A stretch of DNA of 64,000 bases. It comes from Lentisalinibacter sp037382365 (GTDB lineage Bacteria; Pseudomonadota; Gammaproteobacteria; Steroidobacterales; Woeseiaceae). Numbering within the stretch: position 1 is the first letter of the stretch; every line of letters begins with the position of its first letter. The notes beneath the pieces were generated by a model. The model ran no database searches. It saw only the letters and a list, made by a program, of their open reading frames with translations, and was not told the origin of the DNA. The stretch is from the NCBI GenBank assembly GCA_037382365.1, contig JARRPZ010000003.1, forward strand, positions 1 to 64,000. The letters are read 5' to 3'. Of this stretch, positions 43,385 through 52,674 are shown piece by piece. A program made the translations under genes and the position numbers.

Positions 43385-45846
43385 GCGCTCTTCCTCCGCC
43401 GGCTTGCGGAGCGCTCCAGCGAGGCCGCCATGCGTACGACCCGCTCGCGCCAGGATTCGCTGGACATGATCTGGCTCTGCAGGCGCTCCGCCCACAGCGG
43501 GAAGGCCAGCGGCGTCAGTCGCTCGGGACGCTCCAGGACGATGCGGCGCCCGGCGATCGATTCGAGCGCGCCACGCATGCGGCGGGTCTCGAGCTGATTC
43601 TCCAGCACCTCGCGCCTGGCCTGATCGAGCAGCAGGTTGCCGCTGTCGTAGCGCTCGAGCACGTCGAAGATGAGGCCGCTCGACGCCTGCACCTGACGGG
43701 TGGACTTGCCCCGCCCCGGATAGCCCTGGAACACGAGGCCGGCGATCCGGGCGATATCGCGGAACCGGCGTTTCGCGATCTCGGAAGTGTTCATGCAGGC
43801 GAGGAGATCGCCTTCCAGATCGCCGGGCACCAGCACCTCGCGCAGCCGTGCCTCGTCCACGGCCGGCGGTTCGCGGGACAGCAGCTCGAGTCCGTAATCG
43901 TTCGCGGACAGCGTATAGGTCGCCGATGCGTCCCGGGACAGCCGCCATGCGAGCAGGGTCGCGAGGCCCTCGTGGACCAGGCGCCCGGCGAAGGGATACA
44001 GGAACAGACTCCAGCCCTCGCGGGTCCGGGTGAGCTCGGCCAGCAGCTCGTCCGGCACCGGCAGCCGCGACCAGCGCTTCTGCAGATCCAGCAGACCGGC
44101 GAGGGCCGTCACTTCGGCCGGCTGCCCGGTCGCGGACTGTGCCGCCTCGAGGACCTCGAGCACGCTGTCGGCCAGTTCGGTCGACAGCGGCATCCGGCCG
44201 CCCTGCCAGCGCGGCACGGTGCGCTTCCCGCGCTTCGCGCGCCGGACGTAGGCGGTCATGTCCCGCACCTGCGCGAGTTCCACCAGGCGGCCGGCGAACA
44301 GGAACCGGTCCCCGCGTTCCAGGCGGGAGATGAACGACTCCTCGATCGTGCCCAGCGACCCCCCGGTCAGCCAGCGGATATTCATCGCCGTGTCACTCGC
44401 TATGGTGCCGATGCCCATGCGGTGGCGCTGGCCGATGCCCCGGTCGGTCACCCGGTAGCGCCCGTCGATTTCCTCGACGCGGCGGTACCGGGGATAGCCC
44501 TGCAATGCCTGGCCGCCCCGCGTGATGAAATCCATGACCCACTGCCATTCGGCGTCGGTGAGCCCGGCGAAAGCATGCGTGGTGCTCACCTCGTCGCGCA
44601 TGGCCCCGGCCTCGAAGCCACCGCCCAGCGCCACGGTGACGAGATGCTGGGCCAGCACGTCCAGGGAGCGCGTGAGCGGTCGGCGGGCCTCGATGCGGCC
44701 CTGTTCGGCGGCTCGCCGGGCGGCCGCGATCTCGACCAGTTCGAAGGCATGGGTGGGCACGCACAGCACTTCCGAGACGGCGCCGGGACGGTGGCCGCTG
44801 CGCCCGGCGCGCTGCAGCAGCCGTGCCACCCCTTTCGGACTGCCGACCTGCAGCACGCGGTCGACGGGACTGAAATCCACCCCCAGGTCGAGGGAGGAGG
44901 TGCAGACGACGCAGATCAGCTCGCCGGCCCGCAGCGCATCCTCGATCCGCTTCCGGAGCTTGCGATCGATGGAGCCGTGATGCAGTGCGATACGCCCCAC
45001 CCAGTCGGGCCGCTCGTCCACCAGCGCCTGGAACCACAGTTCGGCCTGGGAGCGGGTATTGGTGAACAGCAGCGTGGAATTGGCCGCTGCGATCGCTTCC
45101 ACGACCGCCGGCAGGAGCTTGATTCCCAGGTGGCCGGCCCACGGAAAGCGCTCGAGGGTCCGGGGCAGGACCGAGCGGATGCGGACGCTCTTCGGAGCCG
45201 AGCCGCGCACCAGCCGGCCCCGGCCCCGCGGGCCGAGCAGAACGTCCCTGGCCTCTTCCAGATTGGCGAGCGTCGCCGACAATCCCCACGTCTTCAACGC
45301 GGGAGCGATGCCGCGGAGACGGGAAAGGCAGAGTTCCAGCTGCACGCCCCGCTTGGTGCCGAGAAGCTCGTGCCACTCGTCCACCACGACGGCCTGCAAC
45401 CCGCGGAACCACTGCGCGCCGTCCGCATAGCTCAACAGCACGGACAGGCTCTCGGGCGTGGTGATCAGCGCTTCCGGCGGCTGCCGGCGCTGGCGGGCGC
45501 GAACCGATTGCGAGGTATCGCCGCTGCGGACCTCCACTCGCCAGCCGCTGCCGAGTGCCTCCGCCGCCTCGGCCAGGTTTTCACGCGTGTCCACGGCGAG
45601 CGCCCGCAGCGGCGTGATCCACAGGATGCGCAGCCCGGCCCGGGACACGCCCTCCTCCGCTTCCGCCGCGGCCTCGGCCAGCGGCCCGAGCCATGCCGCC
45701 AGCGACTTCCCGCTGCCGGTGGGAGAATGGATGAGGCCGGATTCGCCGGCGAGGTAAGCCTCGCAGGCCTCCCTCTGGAAGTCGAACAGCGCCCGCCCGC
45801 CGGCGGCGAGCCACTCGTCCAACCGGGTCTCGAAGGAGCGGTTCAC
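43381..45846 (-). CDS. Ligase-associated DEXH-box helicase (Lhr-core)
   Basis: An 821-residue SF2 3'-5' helicase of the Lhr-core type. Walker A is HSPTGSGKSLA (K47), with the Walker B variant VVDEWHEL, motif III SATL, and motif VI LLQRAGRSGHRPG. A C-terminal winged-helix and Lhr-specific region follows. The length fits the ligase-associated subfamily, not full-length Lhr (about 1500). Its ATG overlaps the ligase stop (ATGA) and its stop overlaps the pdeM GTG, marking a strictly coupled set. It presumably unwinds DNA or RNA:DNA for repair. Confidence 0.93.
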   Translation of the reverse strand: MNRSFETRLDEWLAAGGRALFDFQREACEAYLAGESGLIHSPTGSGKSLAAWLGPLAEAAAEAEEGVSRAGLRILWITPLRALAVDTRENLAEAAEALGSGWRVEVRSGDTSQSVRARQRRQPPEALITTPESLSVLLSYADGAQWFRGLQAVVVDEWHELLGTKRGVQLELCLSRLRGIAPALKTWGLSATLANLEEARDVLLGPRGRGRLVRGSAPKSVRIRSVLPRTLERFPWAGHLGIKLLPAVVEAIAAANSTLLFTNTRSQAELWFQALVDERPDWVGRIALHHGSIDRKLRKRIEDALRAGELICVVCTSSLDLGVDFSPVDRVLQVGSPKGVARLLQRAGRSGHRPGAVSEVLCVPTHAFELVEIAAARRAAEQGRIEARRPLTRSLDVLAQHLVTVALGGGFEAGAMRDEVSTTHAFAGLTDAEWQWVMDFITRGGQALQGYPRYRRVEEIDGRYRVTDRGIGQRHRMGIGTIASDTAMNIRWLTGGSLGTIEESFISRLERGDRFLFAGRLVELAQVRDMTAYVRRAKRGKRTVPRWQGGRMPLSTELADSVLEVLEAAQSATGQPAEVTALAGLLDLQKRWSRLPVPDELLAELTRTREGWSLFLYPFAGRLVHEGLATLLAWRLSRDASATYTLSANDYGLELLSREPPAVDEARLREVLVPGDLEGDLLACMNTSEIAKRRFRDIARIAGLVFQGYPGRGKSTRQVQASSGLIFDVLERYDSGNLLLDQARREVLENQLETRRMRGALESIAGRRIVLERPERLTPLAFPLWAERLQSQIMSSESWRERVVRMAASLERSASRRRKSA

Positions 45847-47444
45847 GGCGCCGGCACCAGCGCCTGCACGCTCTCTATGTCGTCGGCGTCTCGTATCGCG
45901 AGATCCCTCCGCCAGCGGGCGATGCGCGGGAAGCGCAGGGCCACCCCGGACTTGTGACGGCTGGACGCGTTAATGCCCTCGAACGCGATCTCGAAGACGT
46001 GCTCCGGCCGCACCGAACGCACGGGCCCGAAGCGCTCGACGGTATTGCGGCGTATCCATCGATCAAGCTCGCGGATCTCGCCGTTGTCCAGGCCGGAGTA
46101 GGCCTTCGCGATGGGCACGAGGTCGTCGTCGCGCCAGACCGCGAAAGTATAGTCCGTGTAAAGATTCGCCCGCCGCCCGTGTCCGGGCTGTGCATAGATC
46201 ATGACCGCGTCGACGGTGTGCGGCTCCACTTTCCACTTCCACCACAGGCCCCGTTTGCGACCGGTGCCGTAGGGGGAATCCAGGGCCTTCAGCATCAGGC
46301 CCTCGACGCGCCGCTCCCGGGACTCCTCGCGCAGCGCCGCGTAGGCGGACCAGTCGGCGGCGGACAACAGTGGCGACAAGCGCAGGGCCCCGACGTCGCC
46401 CGGCAGGACCTCGACCAGCGCCGCTCGCCGCTCTGCCATCGGCCGCTGGCGGATGTCTTCCCCGCCGTGCTCCAGGAGATCGTAGGCCAGGAAAACGACC
46501 GGGACTTCGGCCAGCAGCTTCGCGCCGACCCGCTTGCGGCCGATGCGGCGCTGCAGGGCGCCGAAATCCATCACGCCCGACCGCGCATCCCAGGCCAGGA
46601 GTTCACCGTCCAGCACCGTGCCGTCGCCAAGGGCTGCCGACGCATCGCGCACTTCCGGGAATCGCTCGGTGATCAGGTCCTCGCCTCGCGACCAGAGGAA
46701 GGTGCTGCCGCCGCGCCGCACCAGCTGGGCGCGGATGCCGTCCCATTTCCATTCGACCTGCCAGCCCTCGGGAGCACCGAGGTCGGTCGGTATCGACTGT
46801 CCCTCCAGCGGGGCGGCGAGACAGAACGGGTAGGGACGCGAGATATCCGCCTCGCCGTCGTCCGGCGACAGCAGCGCCTTGAAGAATCGAGGGCTCGGCT
46901 CCCAGTGTCCCATGAGCCGGTGCAGGATCACCGGCCGCGGCAGATCGGCCGTCTCGGCCAGCGCCCGGGCGACGAGCGTCTGGGACACGCCGACTCGCAA
47001 CGCGCCGGTCAGCAGCTTGTTCAGCAGGTAGCTCCGCTCGTAGTCCAGGGTCGCCCACCACCGCTTTACGCGCTCCCCCCGGTCCTCGATGTCGAGATCC
47101 TTCAGCGGCAGGATCTCCTGCTCCAGCCACCCGGCGAGCGAGCGATCGTCGGCCGGCGCGGGCTGCGCCGTATCCGTGAGCAGGGCGATCGTCTCCGCGA
47201 GGTCGCCGACCGTGGCGTAGGTGTCGTCCACCAGCCAGTCCGGCAGATCGACGCACTCGTACAGCCACTGCCGCAGCCGGGCCGGACCGACCAGCCGCTT
47301 GATCCGTCGGCCCGACAGGAAATACACGGCCCAGGCCGCGTCTGCGGGCGGCGCATTCGAGAAATAGCGGACCATCGCCGCCACCTTGAGATTGGTGGAG
47401 GTGGTCTGGTCGAGTTCCTGGTAGAGCCGGCTGAAACTACGCAC
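45843..47444 (-). CDS. ATP-dependent DNA ligase (repair cassette type)
   Basis: A 533-residue ATP-dependent ligase: an N-terminal DNA-binding domain (about 1-200), then the adenylation motif KWDGIR with nucleophile K233. Further motifs are FLWSRGEDLI, LDGELLAW, MLKALDSPYGTGRKRGLWWKWK and a C-terminal OB fold. It is distinct from the essential NAD-dependent LigA. The exonuclease stop lies 11 nt before its ATG, and the helicase ATG overlaps its stop. It seals nicks after processing by the other cassette enzymes (inference from the cluster). Confidence 0.93.
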   Translation of the reverse strand: MRSFSRLYQELDQTTSTNLKVAAMVRYFSNAPPADAAWAVYFLSGRRIKRLVGPARLRQWLYECVDLPDWLVDDTYATVGDLAETIALLTDTAQPAPADDRSLAGWLEQEILPLKDLDIEDRGERVKRWWATLDYERSYLLNKLLTGALRVGVSQTLVARALAETADLPRPVILHRLMGHWEPSPRFFKALLSPDDGEADISRPYPFCLAAPLEGQSIPTDLGAPEGWQVEWKWDGIRAQLVRRGGSTFLWSRGEDLITERFPEVRDASAALGDGTVLDGELLAWDARSGVMDFGALQRRIGRKRVGAKLLAEVPVVFLAYDLLEHGGEDIRQRPMAERRAALVEVLPGDVGALRLSPLLSAADWSAYAALREESRERRVEGLMLKALDSPYGTGRKRGLWWKWKVEPHTVDAVMIYAQPGHGRRANLYTDYTFAVWRDDDLVPIAKAYSGLDNGEIRELDRWIRRNTVERFGPVRSVRPEHVFEIAFEGINASSRHKSGVALRFPRIARWRRDLAIRDADDIESVQALVPAP

Positions 47445-47455
47445 GGCGGCGTCTC

Positions 47456-48448
47456 CTACTGGTCATCGCCGCTGCCCTCGTAGGCCGTCTCGAGCGCCGA
47501 CGCGTCGACACCGTGCTCGCGCAGCAGGCGCACCAGGGCATCGGTGTGACCGTGGGTCGCGAGCACACGGGAAGCACCCGTCTCGTCGATCGTGCGCAGC
47601 AGCGAGGGCCAGTCCGCGTGGTCCGACAGCACGAACCCCCGGTCGTAGCCACGGCGGCGGCGCTGACCCCGGATGCGCATCCAGCCCGAACAGAAGCCGG
47701 TGCTTGCCGAACGGAATCGGCGCATCCAGGTGCTGCCCGCGGCGCCCGGCGGCGCGATGACGAGTTCACCGGCATAATCGCGCTGCTGCCGAAGATCCAC
47801 CTTCTCGGTCGGCAGCATCTCGACGCCGGCCTCCCGGTAGACCTCCACCAGCGCCTCGACGGCCCCGTGCACGAACACCGTTGCATCCGTGTACGCCATC
47901 AATTCCGCGAGCACCCGCTGTGCCTTGCCGAGTGCATAGCAGAAGAGCACCGACGGGCGGCCCTGTTCCCGGTTGCCCTGCCACCAGTCGTGGATCTCCC
48001 GGGCGGTCTCGCTGCCCGGCCGCCAGCGGTAGACCGGCAGCGCGAAGGTCGCCTCGGTGATGAACGTATCGCAGGGCACGACCTCGAACGGCGCGCAGGT
48101 CGGATCCGGATCCCGCTTGTAGTCGCCGGAGACGACCCAGACGCCCTGCGCCGACTCGATCCGGATCTGCGCGGAGCCGAGCACGTGACCGGCGGGATGG
48201 AAAGAGACGACGGTGTCTTCGAAGCTCAGGCGCTCGCCCCAGTCGACCGGCCGGATATCCGCGGCGTCGCCGAGACGTTTCCTGAGCAGGCCGACGCCGG
48301 GCGCCGCCGCGTAGTACACGTCCGAGCCCGGGCGGGCATGGTCGGCATGGGCATGGGTGACGAGGGCCGTTGCGCTCGGGCGCCAGGGATCGATGTGGAA
48401 GCCGCCGGCCGCGCAGGCGAGGCCGGTGTCGGTCGCGCGGATCAGCAC
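47456..48448 (-). CDS. Ligase-associated DNA exonuclease (SNM1-like metallo-beta-lactamase fold)
   Basis: A 330-residue metallo-beta-lactamase/beta-CASP type nuclease. Metal motif HAHADH (H32, H34, D36, H37), HPAGHVLGSAQI, VSGDYKRDPDP, then LSDHADWPSLL and ATHGHTD. This is the 'Exo' component of the ligase-Lhr-PdeM cluster. It follows the M48 protease gene by 8 nt and precedes the ligase by 11 nt. An SNM1/Artemis-like role in trimming DNA ends is expected from the family. Confidence 0.9.
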   Translation of the reverse strand: MLIRATDTGLACAAGGFHIDPWRPSATALVTHAHADHARPGSDVYYAAAPGVGLLRKRLGDAADIRPVDWGERLSFEDTVVSFHPAGHVLGSAQIRIESAQGVWVVSGDYKRDPDPTCAPFEVVPCDTFITEATFALPVYRWRPGSETAREIHDWWQGNREQGRPSVLFCYALGKAQRVLAELMAYTDATVFVHGAVEALVEVYREAGVEMLPTEKVDLRQQRDYAGELVIAPPGAAGSTWMRRFRSASTGFCSGWMRIRGQRRRRGYDRGFVLSDHADWPSLLRTIDETGASRVLATHGHTDALVRLLREHGVDASALETAYEGSGDDQ

Positions 48449-48456
48449 GCCCGGCT

Positions 48457-49293
48457 TCAGGACTCCGGCTTCTTGATGGCCGGGCGCGCGCCGCAGTCGG
48501 GTGTCTTGCCCGCCGACTTCGCTTCGTTGTAGAGCTTCAGGGCGACGGGATAGTGAGCGACCAGTTTATCGATGCGGTCGTCGCTCGACGGGTGGGTGGA
48601 CAGGAACTCCGGCGGCTCGTTCTCGTTCGCCTTCTGCATGTTCTTCCACAGCGCGACGCTCTCGCGGGGATCGAAGCCGGCACGCGCCATGTAATCGATG
48701 CCCACGATGTCGGCCTCCCGTTCCTGGAGCCGTGTGAATGGCAGTGTCACGCCGAGCTGGGCGGCCATCTGGATCGCGGTGGACGCGCTCTGATTGGCCA
48801 TGTAGGTGCCGCCGACGATCGCACTCAGGAATCCCACGGTATAGCCGGTCGCGACCGCCCGCGAGGCCCGCTCGTTCGGATGCCGGGCCGTGACGTGCGC
48901 CACCTCGTGGCCCATGACGGCCGCCAGCTGATCGTCGTTCTCGGTGACGCCGAGCAGGCCGGTGAACACCGTGATCTTGCCGCCCGGGAGCACGAATGCA
49001 TTCACCTCGGGCCGATCCACCACCGCCAGTTCCCAGTTCAGATTGGCCATCTCGCCTTCCAGCTGCCCGACGATGGCGTTCGCCACGCAGGCGACGAAGT
49101 CGATGGTCGCGCGGTCCGTCGATAGGGGCATCTCCGCCCGGAGCTGGGTGAAGGCCGCCTCACCCTGCGCTTCCAGCTCTTCCTCGTCCTTGAGGATCAG
49201 CTGACTGCGACCCGTGGGCGACGTGGCACAGGCGGCGAGCATCGCCACGATGACGCCTGCGACGGCGAGACGGGAGAATCTGAAATGCTGCAT
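48457..49293 (-). CDS. M48-family metalloprotease lipoprotein (BepA/LoiP-like)
   Basis: A 278-residue zinc protease with a lipoprotein leader (LAAC, C22). The metal motif is GHEVAH (H129, E130, H133), with the downstream Glu in EREADIVGIDYMARAG. HPSSDDRI is the usual C-terminal feature. It acts in the periplasm in outer-membrane quality control. The ATG at 49293 is chosen for its GGAAACGG site; another ATG lies four codons upstream. It ends 8 nt before the exonuclease, so the repair cassette is probably transcribed with it. A functional link is unclear. Confidence 0.87.
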   Translation of the reverse strand: MQHFRFSRLAVAGVIVAMLAACATSPTGRSQLILKDEEELEAQGEAAFTQLRAEMPLSTDRATIDFVACVANAIVGQLEGEMANLNWELAVVDRPEVNAFVLPGGKITVFTGLLGVTENDDQLAAVMGHEVAHVTARHPNERASRAVATGYTVGFLSAIVGGTYMANQSASTAIQMAAQLGVTLPFTRLQEREADIVGIDYMARAGFDPRESVALWKNMQKANENEPPEFLSTHPSSDDRIDKLVAHYPVALKLYNEAKSAGKTPDCGARPAIKKPES

Positions 49294-49412
49294 GGCCGTT
49301 TCCATCAGTGCGAAACCGTTCTGATCCCGAAAAATATAAGACTGGCGGCCCGGAAGCGAGTTCCGGGCGGGATGAGCAGGACGAACCCCGCGCCCCGCGC
49401 CGGAGGACCGGC

Positions 49413-50435
49413 TCATCGCAGGTATCGGCTCTCCTGCAGGCGCCGCCACACGATATCCGCGGCGCGCTCCGCGAGTGCGTCCATCGAATGCAGCACCTTC
49501 TTCGGCAGGGGCTGCTTCACTTCGTAACTCACCTTGTAGACGTCCCGGCCCTCGACGGCGCCCGCCAGGAGTTCGTCGCTCGTCGCCAGTCCGTCGGCGA
49601 GCGCGAGTTCCAGCGCACGGGTGCCGTACCAGTGCTCGCCGGTCGCCACTTTCTCCATGTCCACATCCGGCCGGTAGCGCGTGATCGCGGCCTGGAAGAG
49701 TTCGTGCACGTCCTCGAGTTCCTGGCGCAATTTGTCCCGATCCTCGTCCGTGTTCTCGCCGAACATGGTCACCGTGCGCTTGTAGCGGCCCGCGGTGATC
49801 TGCTCGAAGTCCACGCCATGGTTGTCGAGCAGCCGGTTGAAGTTCGGCAACTGGGCGAGCACGCCGATCGAGCCCAGGATGGCGAAGGGAGCGGCGATGA
49901 TGCGGTCGGCGATGCAGGCCATGAGGTAGCCGCCGCTCGCCGCGATACGATCGACGGCGACCGTGAGTTTCAGACCCGCCTCCCGCAGCCGCACCAGCTG
50001 GGAAGCCGCGAGCCCGTGCTCGTGCACCATGCCGCCGGCATTCTCCAGGCGCAGGAGTACTTCGTCATCCTCTTTCGCGACCGCCAGGATCGCGCTCACC
50101 TCCTCGCGCAGCGCCGCCACCTCCGTCGCCTTGATGTCACCCTTGAAATCGATCACGAAGGTGCGCGGGCGGGTCTCGTCGCTCTTGGCCGCGCGCTTGG
50201 CAGACGCCTTCTCGGCCTTCGCCAGCGCCTTGGCCGCCTTGCGATTGACGACACTCTTCTTCAGCGTACCGGCGAGCTTGCGGTAGCGTTCGTTGAGGTT
50301 CTCCACCTTGAGTCCCTCGCCGCCGGAGACCTTCCGGGAGGCGGCGGCGGCGAACGCGATAATCACCAGGATGGCGCCGACGAAGGTCACCGTCTTGGCC
50401 AGGAACAGGCCGTAATCCGCGAGGAATTCTCCCAT
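49413..50435 (-). CDS. sohB: S49-family peptidase SohB
   Basis: Inner-membrane serine protease of the signal peptide peptidase family. The 340-residue protein has an N-terminal transmembrane helix (about 12-33). The coiled, Lys/Ala-rich linker (60-90) leads to the S49 core, with VDRIAASGGYLMACIAD carrying S167 and AGRYKRTVTMFGE carrying K219, the Ser/Lys dyad. Length matches E. coli SohB (about 349). It follows lipA by 14 nt. Confidence 0.92.
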   Translation of the reverse strand: MGEFLADYGLFLAKTVTFVGAILVIIAFAAAASRKVSGGEGLKVENLNERYRKLAGTLKKSVVNRKAAKALAKAEKASAKRAAKSDETRPRTFVIDFKGDIKATEVAALREEVSAILAVAKEDDEVLLRLENAGGMVHEHGLAASQLVRLREAGLKLTVAVDRIAASGGYLMACIADRIIAAPFAILGSIGVLAQLPNFNRLLDNHGVDFEQITAGRYKRTVTMFGENTDEDRDKLRQELEDVHELFQAAITRYRPDVDMEKVATGEHWYGTRALELALADGLATSDELLAGAVEGRDVYKVSYEVKQPLPKKVLHSMDALAERAADIVWRRLQESRYLR

Positions 50436-50449
50436 AACGCCCTGCCCCG

Positions 50450-51466
50450 TCAGGAAGCCGCCTCGGCCGGGATGCCGACGTTGTTCCGCTCGAGCACCCG
50501 TTCCGCCCGATAACTCGAACGCACCAGCGGACCGGCCACGACCTCGAGGAAGCCACGGGCGAGGCCCTGGCGCCGGTAAGCCGCGAATTCGTCGGGAGAG
50601 ACGAAGCGCTCGACGGCCAGATGGTTCCTGGTCGGCTGCAGATACTGGCCGAGCGTCAGGATATCAACGTCCGCCGCACGCAGGTCGTCCATGGTCTCCA
50701 GTATCTCTTCGTCCGTCTCGCCGAGACCCAGCATCAGGCTGGTCTTCGTGAGTACGTCGGGTCGGTGGCGTTTCGCATGGGCCAGGACGGCCATCGTCTG
50801 GTCGTAGCCGGCGCGCGGGTCGCGCACCGGATGCGTCAGCCGGCGCACCGTCTCCACATTCTGCGCGAAGACCTCGAGTCCGGAATCGACCAGTGTCTCC
50901 ACGGCGGTCTCGTCGCCGCCGAAGTCCGGGGTCAGCGCCTCCACCGCCGTCTGCGGCCGCAGCGCCTTGATGGCGCGAACACAGGCGGCATAGTGGGCGG
51001 CACCGCCATCCGGCAGATCATCCCGATCCACCGACGTCAGCACCACGTAATCCAGATTCATGAGATCGACCGCGCGGGCCGTGTTGGCAGGTTCTTCCGG
51101 ATCCAGCCAGCCCCGCGGATTGCCGGTGTCCACGGCACAGAAGCGACAGGCGCGCGTGCATACGGAGCCCATCACCATGATGGTCGCCGTGCCCGCATTC
51201 CAGCACTCCCCGACATTCGGGCATTTCGATTCCTCGCACACCGTACTGAGCCGGTTCGCGCGGACCGTCTGCCGCACCTCCGCATATTTCTCGCCCGACG
51301 GCATCTTCGCGCGCAACCAGCGCGGCTTCCCGCCTCGCGTGACCGGCTGCGGTTCCCGCGCGCTCTTCACGCCGTCCTTGATCGCCGTGAATCCGGTATC
51401 GGTGCGATATTTCTCGCCGCTCCTCACGATGGGGATGCCTCGGAATCCGGCCCTGATCTCTGTCAT
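50450..51466 (-). CDS. lipA: Lipoyl synthase
   Basis: Radical-SAM enzyme inserting two sulfurs into octanoylated lipoyl domains. The 338-residue protein has the auxiliary cluster motif CEESKCPNVGEC and the radical SAM motif CTRACRFC. Conserved segments SVDRDDLPDGGA and LMLGLGETDEE are present, ending with the RSSYRAE sequence that ligates the auxiliary cluster through serine. GAAGGGAG precedes the ATG. LipB, its usual partner, is not in the window. Confidence 0.97.
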   Translation of the reverse strand: MTEIRAGFRGIPIVRSGEKYRTDTGFTAIKDGVKSAREPQPVTRGGKPRWLRAKMPSGEKYAEVRQTVRANRLSTVCEESKCPNVGECWNAGTATIMVMGSVCTRACRFCAVDTGNPRGWLDPEEPANTARAVDLMNLDYVVLTSVDRDDLPDGGAAHYAACVRAIKALRPQTAVEALTPDFGGDETAVETLVDSGLEVFAQNVETVRRLTHPVRDPRAGYDQTMAVLAHAKRHRPDVLTKTSLMLGLGETDEEILETMDDLRAADVDILTLGQYLQPTRNHLAVERFVSPDEFAAYRRQGLARGFLEVVAGPLVRSSYRAERVLERNNVGIPAEAAS

Positions 51467-51545
51467 GGAACTCCCTTCTGGATGCCGCTGGCCAAATGCA
51501 GATCGGCCCGCTATTGTCGCATGCCGTCCGGTGGCATCAAACTTG

Positions 51546-51567
51546 GTCGCAGTTTTGTCGCCGGTTC
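51546..51567 (+). promoter_or_regulatory. Conserved intergenic motif in the lipA/DUF2797 divergent region (copy 2)
   Basis: GTCGCAGTTTTGTCGCCGGT lies between the divergent lipA and DUF2797 starts (119-nt gap), about 20-40 nt before the DUF2797 ATG. It matches the copy at 15413-15434 with two differences over 22 nt. Both copies sit in divergent promoter regions, which is more consistent with a regulatory site than with chance. No regulator can be named. Confidence 0.35.
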
Positions 51568-51585
51568 ACCGCCACGGGGAACGAC

Positions 51586-52407
51586 ATGGCATTGCAGGGA
51601 CACCTGAGGAAACTCCGCGTCGAGCACGATGCGCCGGTCACCTACCGGCTGCGGCTCGACGAAGCGGAGGAGACGCTGAACGATTATATCGGCCGTGAGA
51701 TCGCCCTGGCCCACACCGGTGACATCCACTGCGTCGCCTGCGGCCGCAGGACCTCCAGGAGCTTCAATCAGGGCTACTGCTTCCCCTGCGCCCGTGGCCT
51801 CGCCCGCTGCGATATCTGCATCGTGCGTCCGGAGCGCTGCCACTTCCACGAGGGCACCTGCCGCGAGCCGGACTGGGGCCAGGCGCACTGCATGCGGGGT
51901 CACGTGGTCTATCTCGCCAACTCCTCCGGACTGAAAGTGGGCATCACCCGGGAGTCGCAGATCCCCACCCGGTGGATCGATCAGGGCGCGCGTCAGGCGT
52001 TGCCGATCCTGCGCGTCGCGAGTCGGCTCGTCGCCGGCCTCGCCGAAGTGGCCATCGGCCGGCACGTCGCGGACAAGACCGACTGGCGGCGAATGCTGAA
52101 AGGCGACCCGGAGCCACGGTCGCTGGCGACCCACCGGGACGAACTGCTCGATCTGGCCGGGGAAGCACTCGACGCGATCGTCTCCGAATTCGGCACCGGC
52201 ACGGTGGAGTGGCTCAGCGACGCCGAAGAGGTCGGGATCGACTATCCTGTCGTCGAGTACCCGGAGAAAGTGCGCGCGCTGAACTTCGACAAGACCCCCG
52301 AACTGAGCGGCCGGCTCATGGGTATCAAGGGGCAGTATCTGATCCTGGACACGGGCGTCCTGAACGTGCGCAAGTACGCCGGCTACGAGGTGACCTTCGA
52401 AGGCTGA
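51586..52407 (+). CDS. DUF2797 protein with cysteine-rich region and GIY-YIG-like segment
   Basis: A 273-residue protein. A beta-rich N-terminus (1-45) is followed by a dense Cys/His region (C49, C52, C65, C68, C75, C78, C85, C92, C102) that could bind two or more zinc ions. Next comes VVY (107-109), then KVGITRE (117-123) and R129, resembling a GIY-YIG nuclease core. A C-terminal all-alpha/beta tail ends VRKYAGYEVTFEG. GGGGA precedes the ATG. DUF2797 assignment is from recalled features; no function is established. Confidence 0.75.
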   Translation: MALQGHLRKLRVEHDAPVTYRLRLDEAEETLNDYIGREIALAHTGDIHCVACGRRTSRSFNQGYCFPCARGLARCDICIVRPERCHFHEGTCREPDWGQAHCMRGHVVYLANSSGLKVGITRESQIPTRWIDQGARQALPILRVASRLVAGLAEVAIGRHVADKTDWRRMLKGDPEPRSLATHRDELLDLAGEALDAIVSEFGTGTVEWLSDAEEVGIDYPVVEYPEKVRALNFDKTPELSGRLMGIKGQYLILDTGVLNVRKYAGYEVTFEG

Positions 52408-52449
52408 CCACGATCGCCTGGCGTCGTGGGCGGCTGCATCCGGTCGACC

Positions 52450-52674
52450 TCAGTGCAGTCGGGACCAGGTCAGCAGTCGGACGCAGTCCACGTCCAGATC
52501 GAAGTTCTTGGCGAGCAGGACCTGGATGGCGTCGCCATCCAGTTCGGCGTCCGCCGGGCGCCAGATCTCGACGATACCGCTGAACTCGTCGCCATGCCGG
52601 CCACCCGACTCGGTCAGGAGGAACTCCGTGTAGAACTTTTCGCAGTACTCCGCCATGAGCCCGAGGATAGGCAT
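52450..52674 (-). CDS. Hypothetical protein, 74 aa
   Basis: A short acidic protein (MPILGLMAEYCEKFYTEFLL, then GGRHGDEFSGIVEIWRPADA and NFDLDVDCVRLLTWSRLH). Third codon positions are strongly G/C, as in neighbouring genes, so it is likely real. The start may be the ATG at 52674 (GAGGG directly upstream) or at 52656. No family recognised. It overlaps the frame of another small ORF at 52614-52829. Confidence 0.5.
   Translation of the reverse strand: MPILGLMAEYCEKFYTEFLLTESGGRHGDEFSGIVEIWRPADAELDGDAIQVLLAKNFDLDVDCVRLLTWSRLH

Noticed and set aside
43972..45957. Plus-strand open frame of about 660 codons opposite the helicase gene
   Set aside because: Antisense shadow of the Lhr-core helicase; composition is unlike a real protein.
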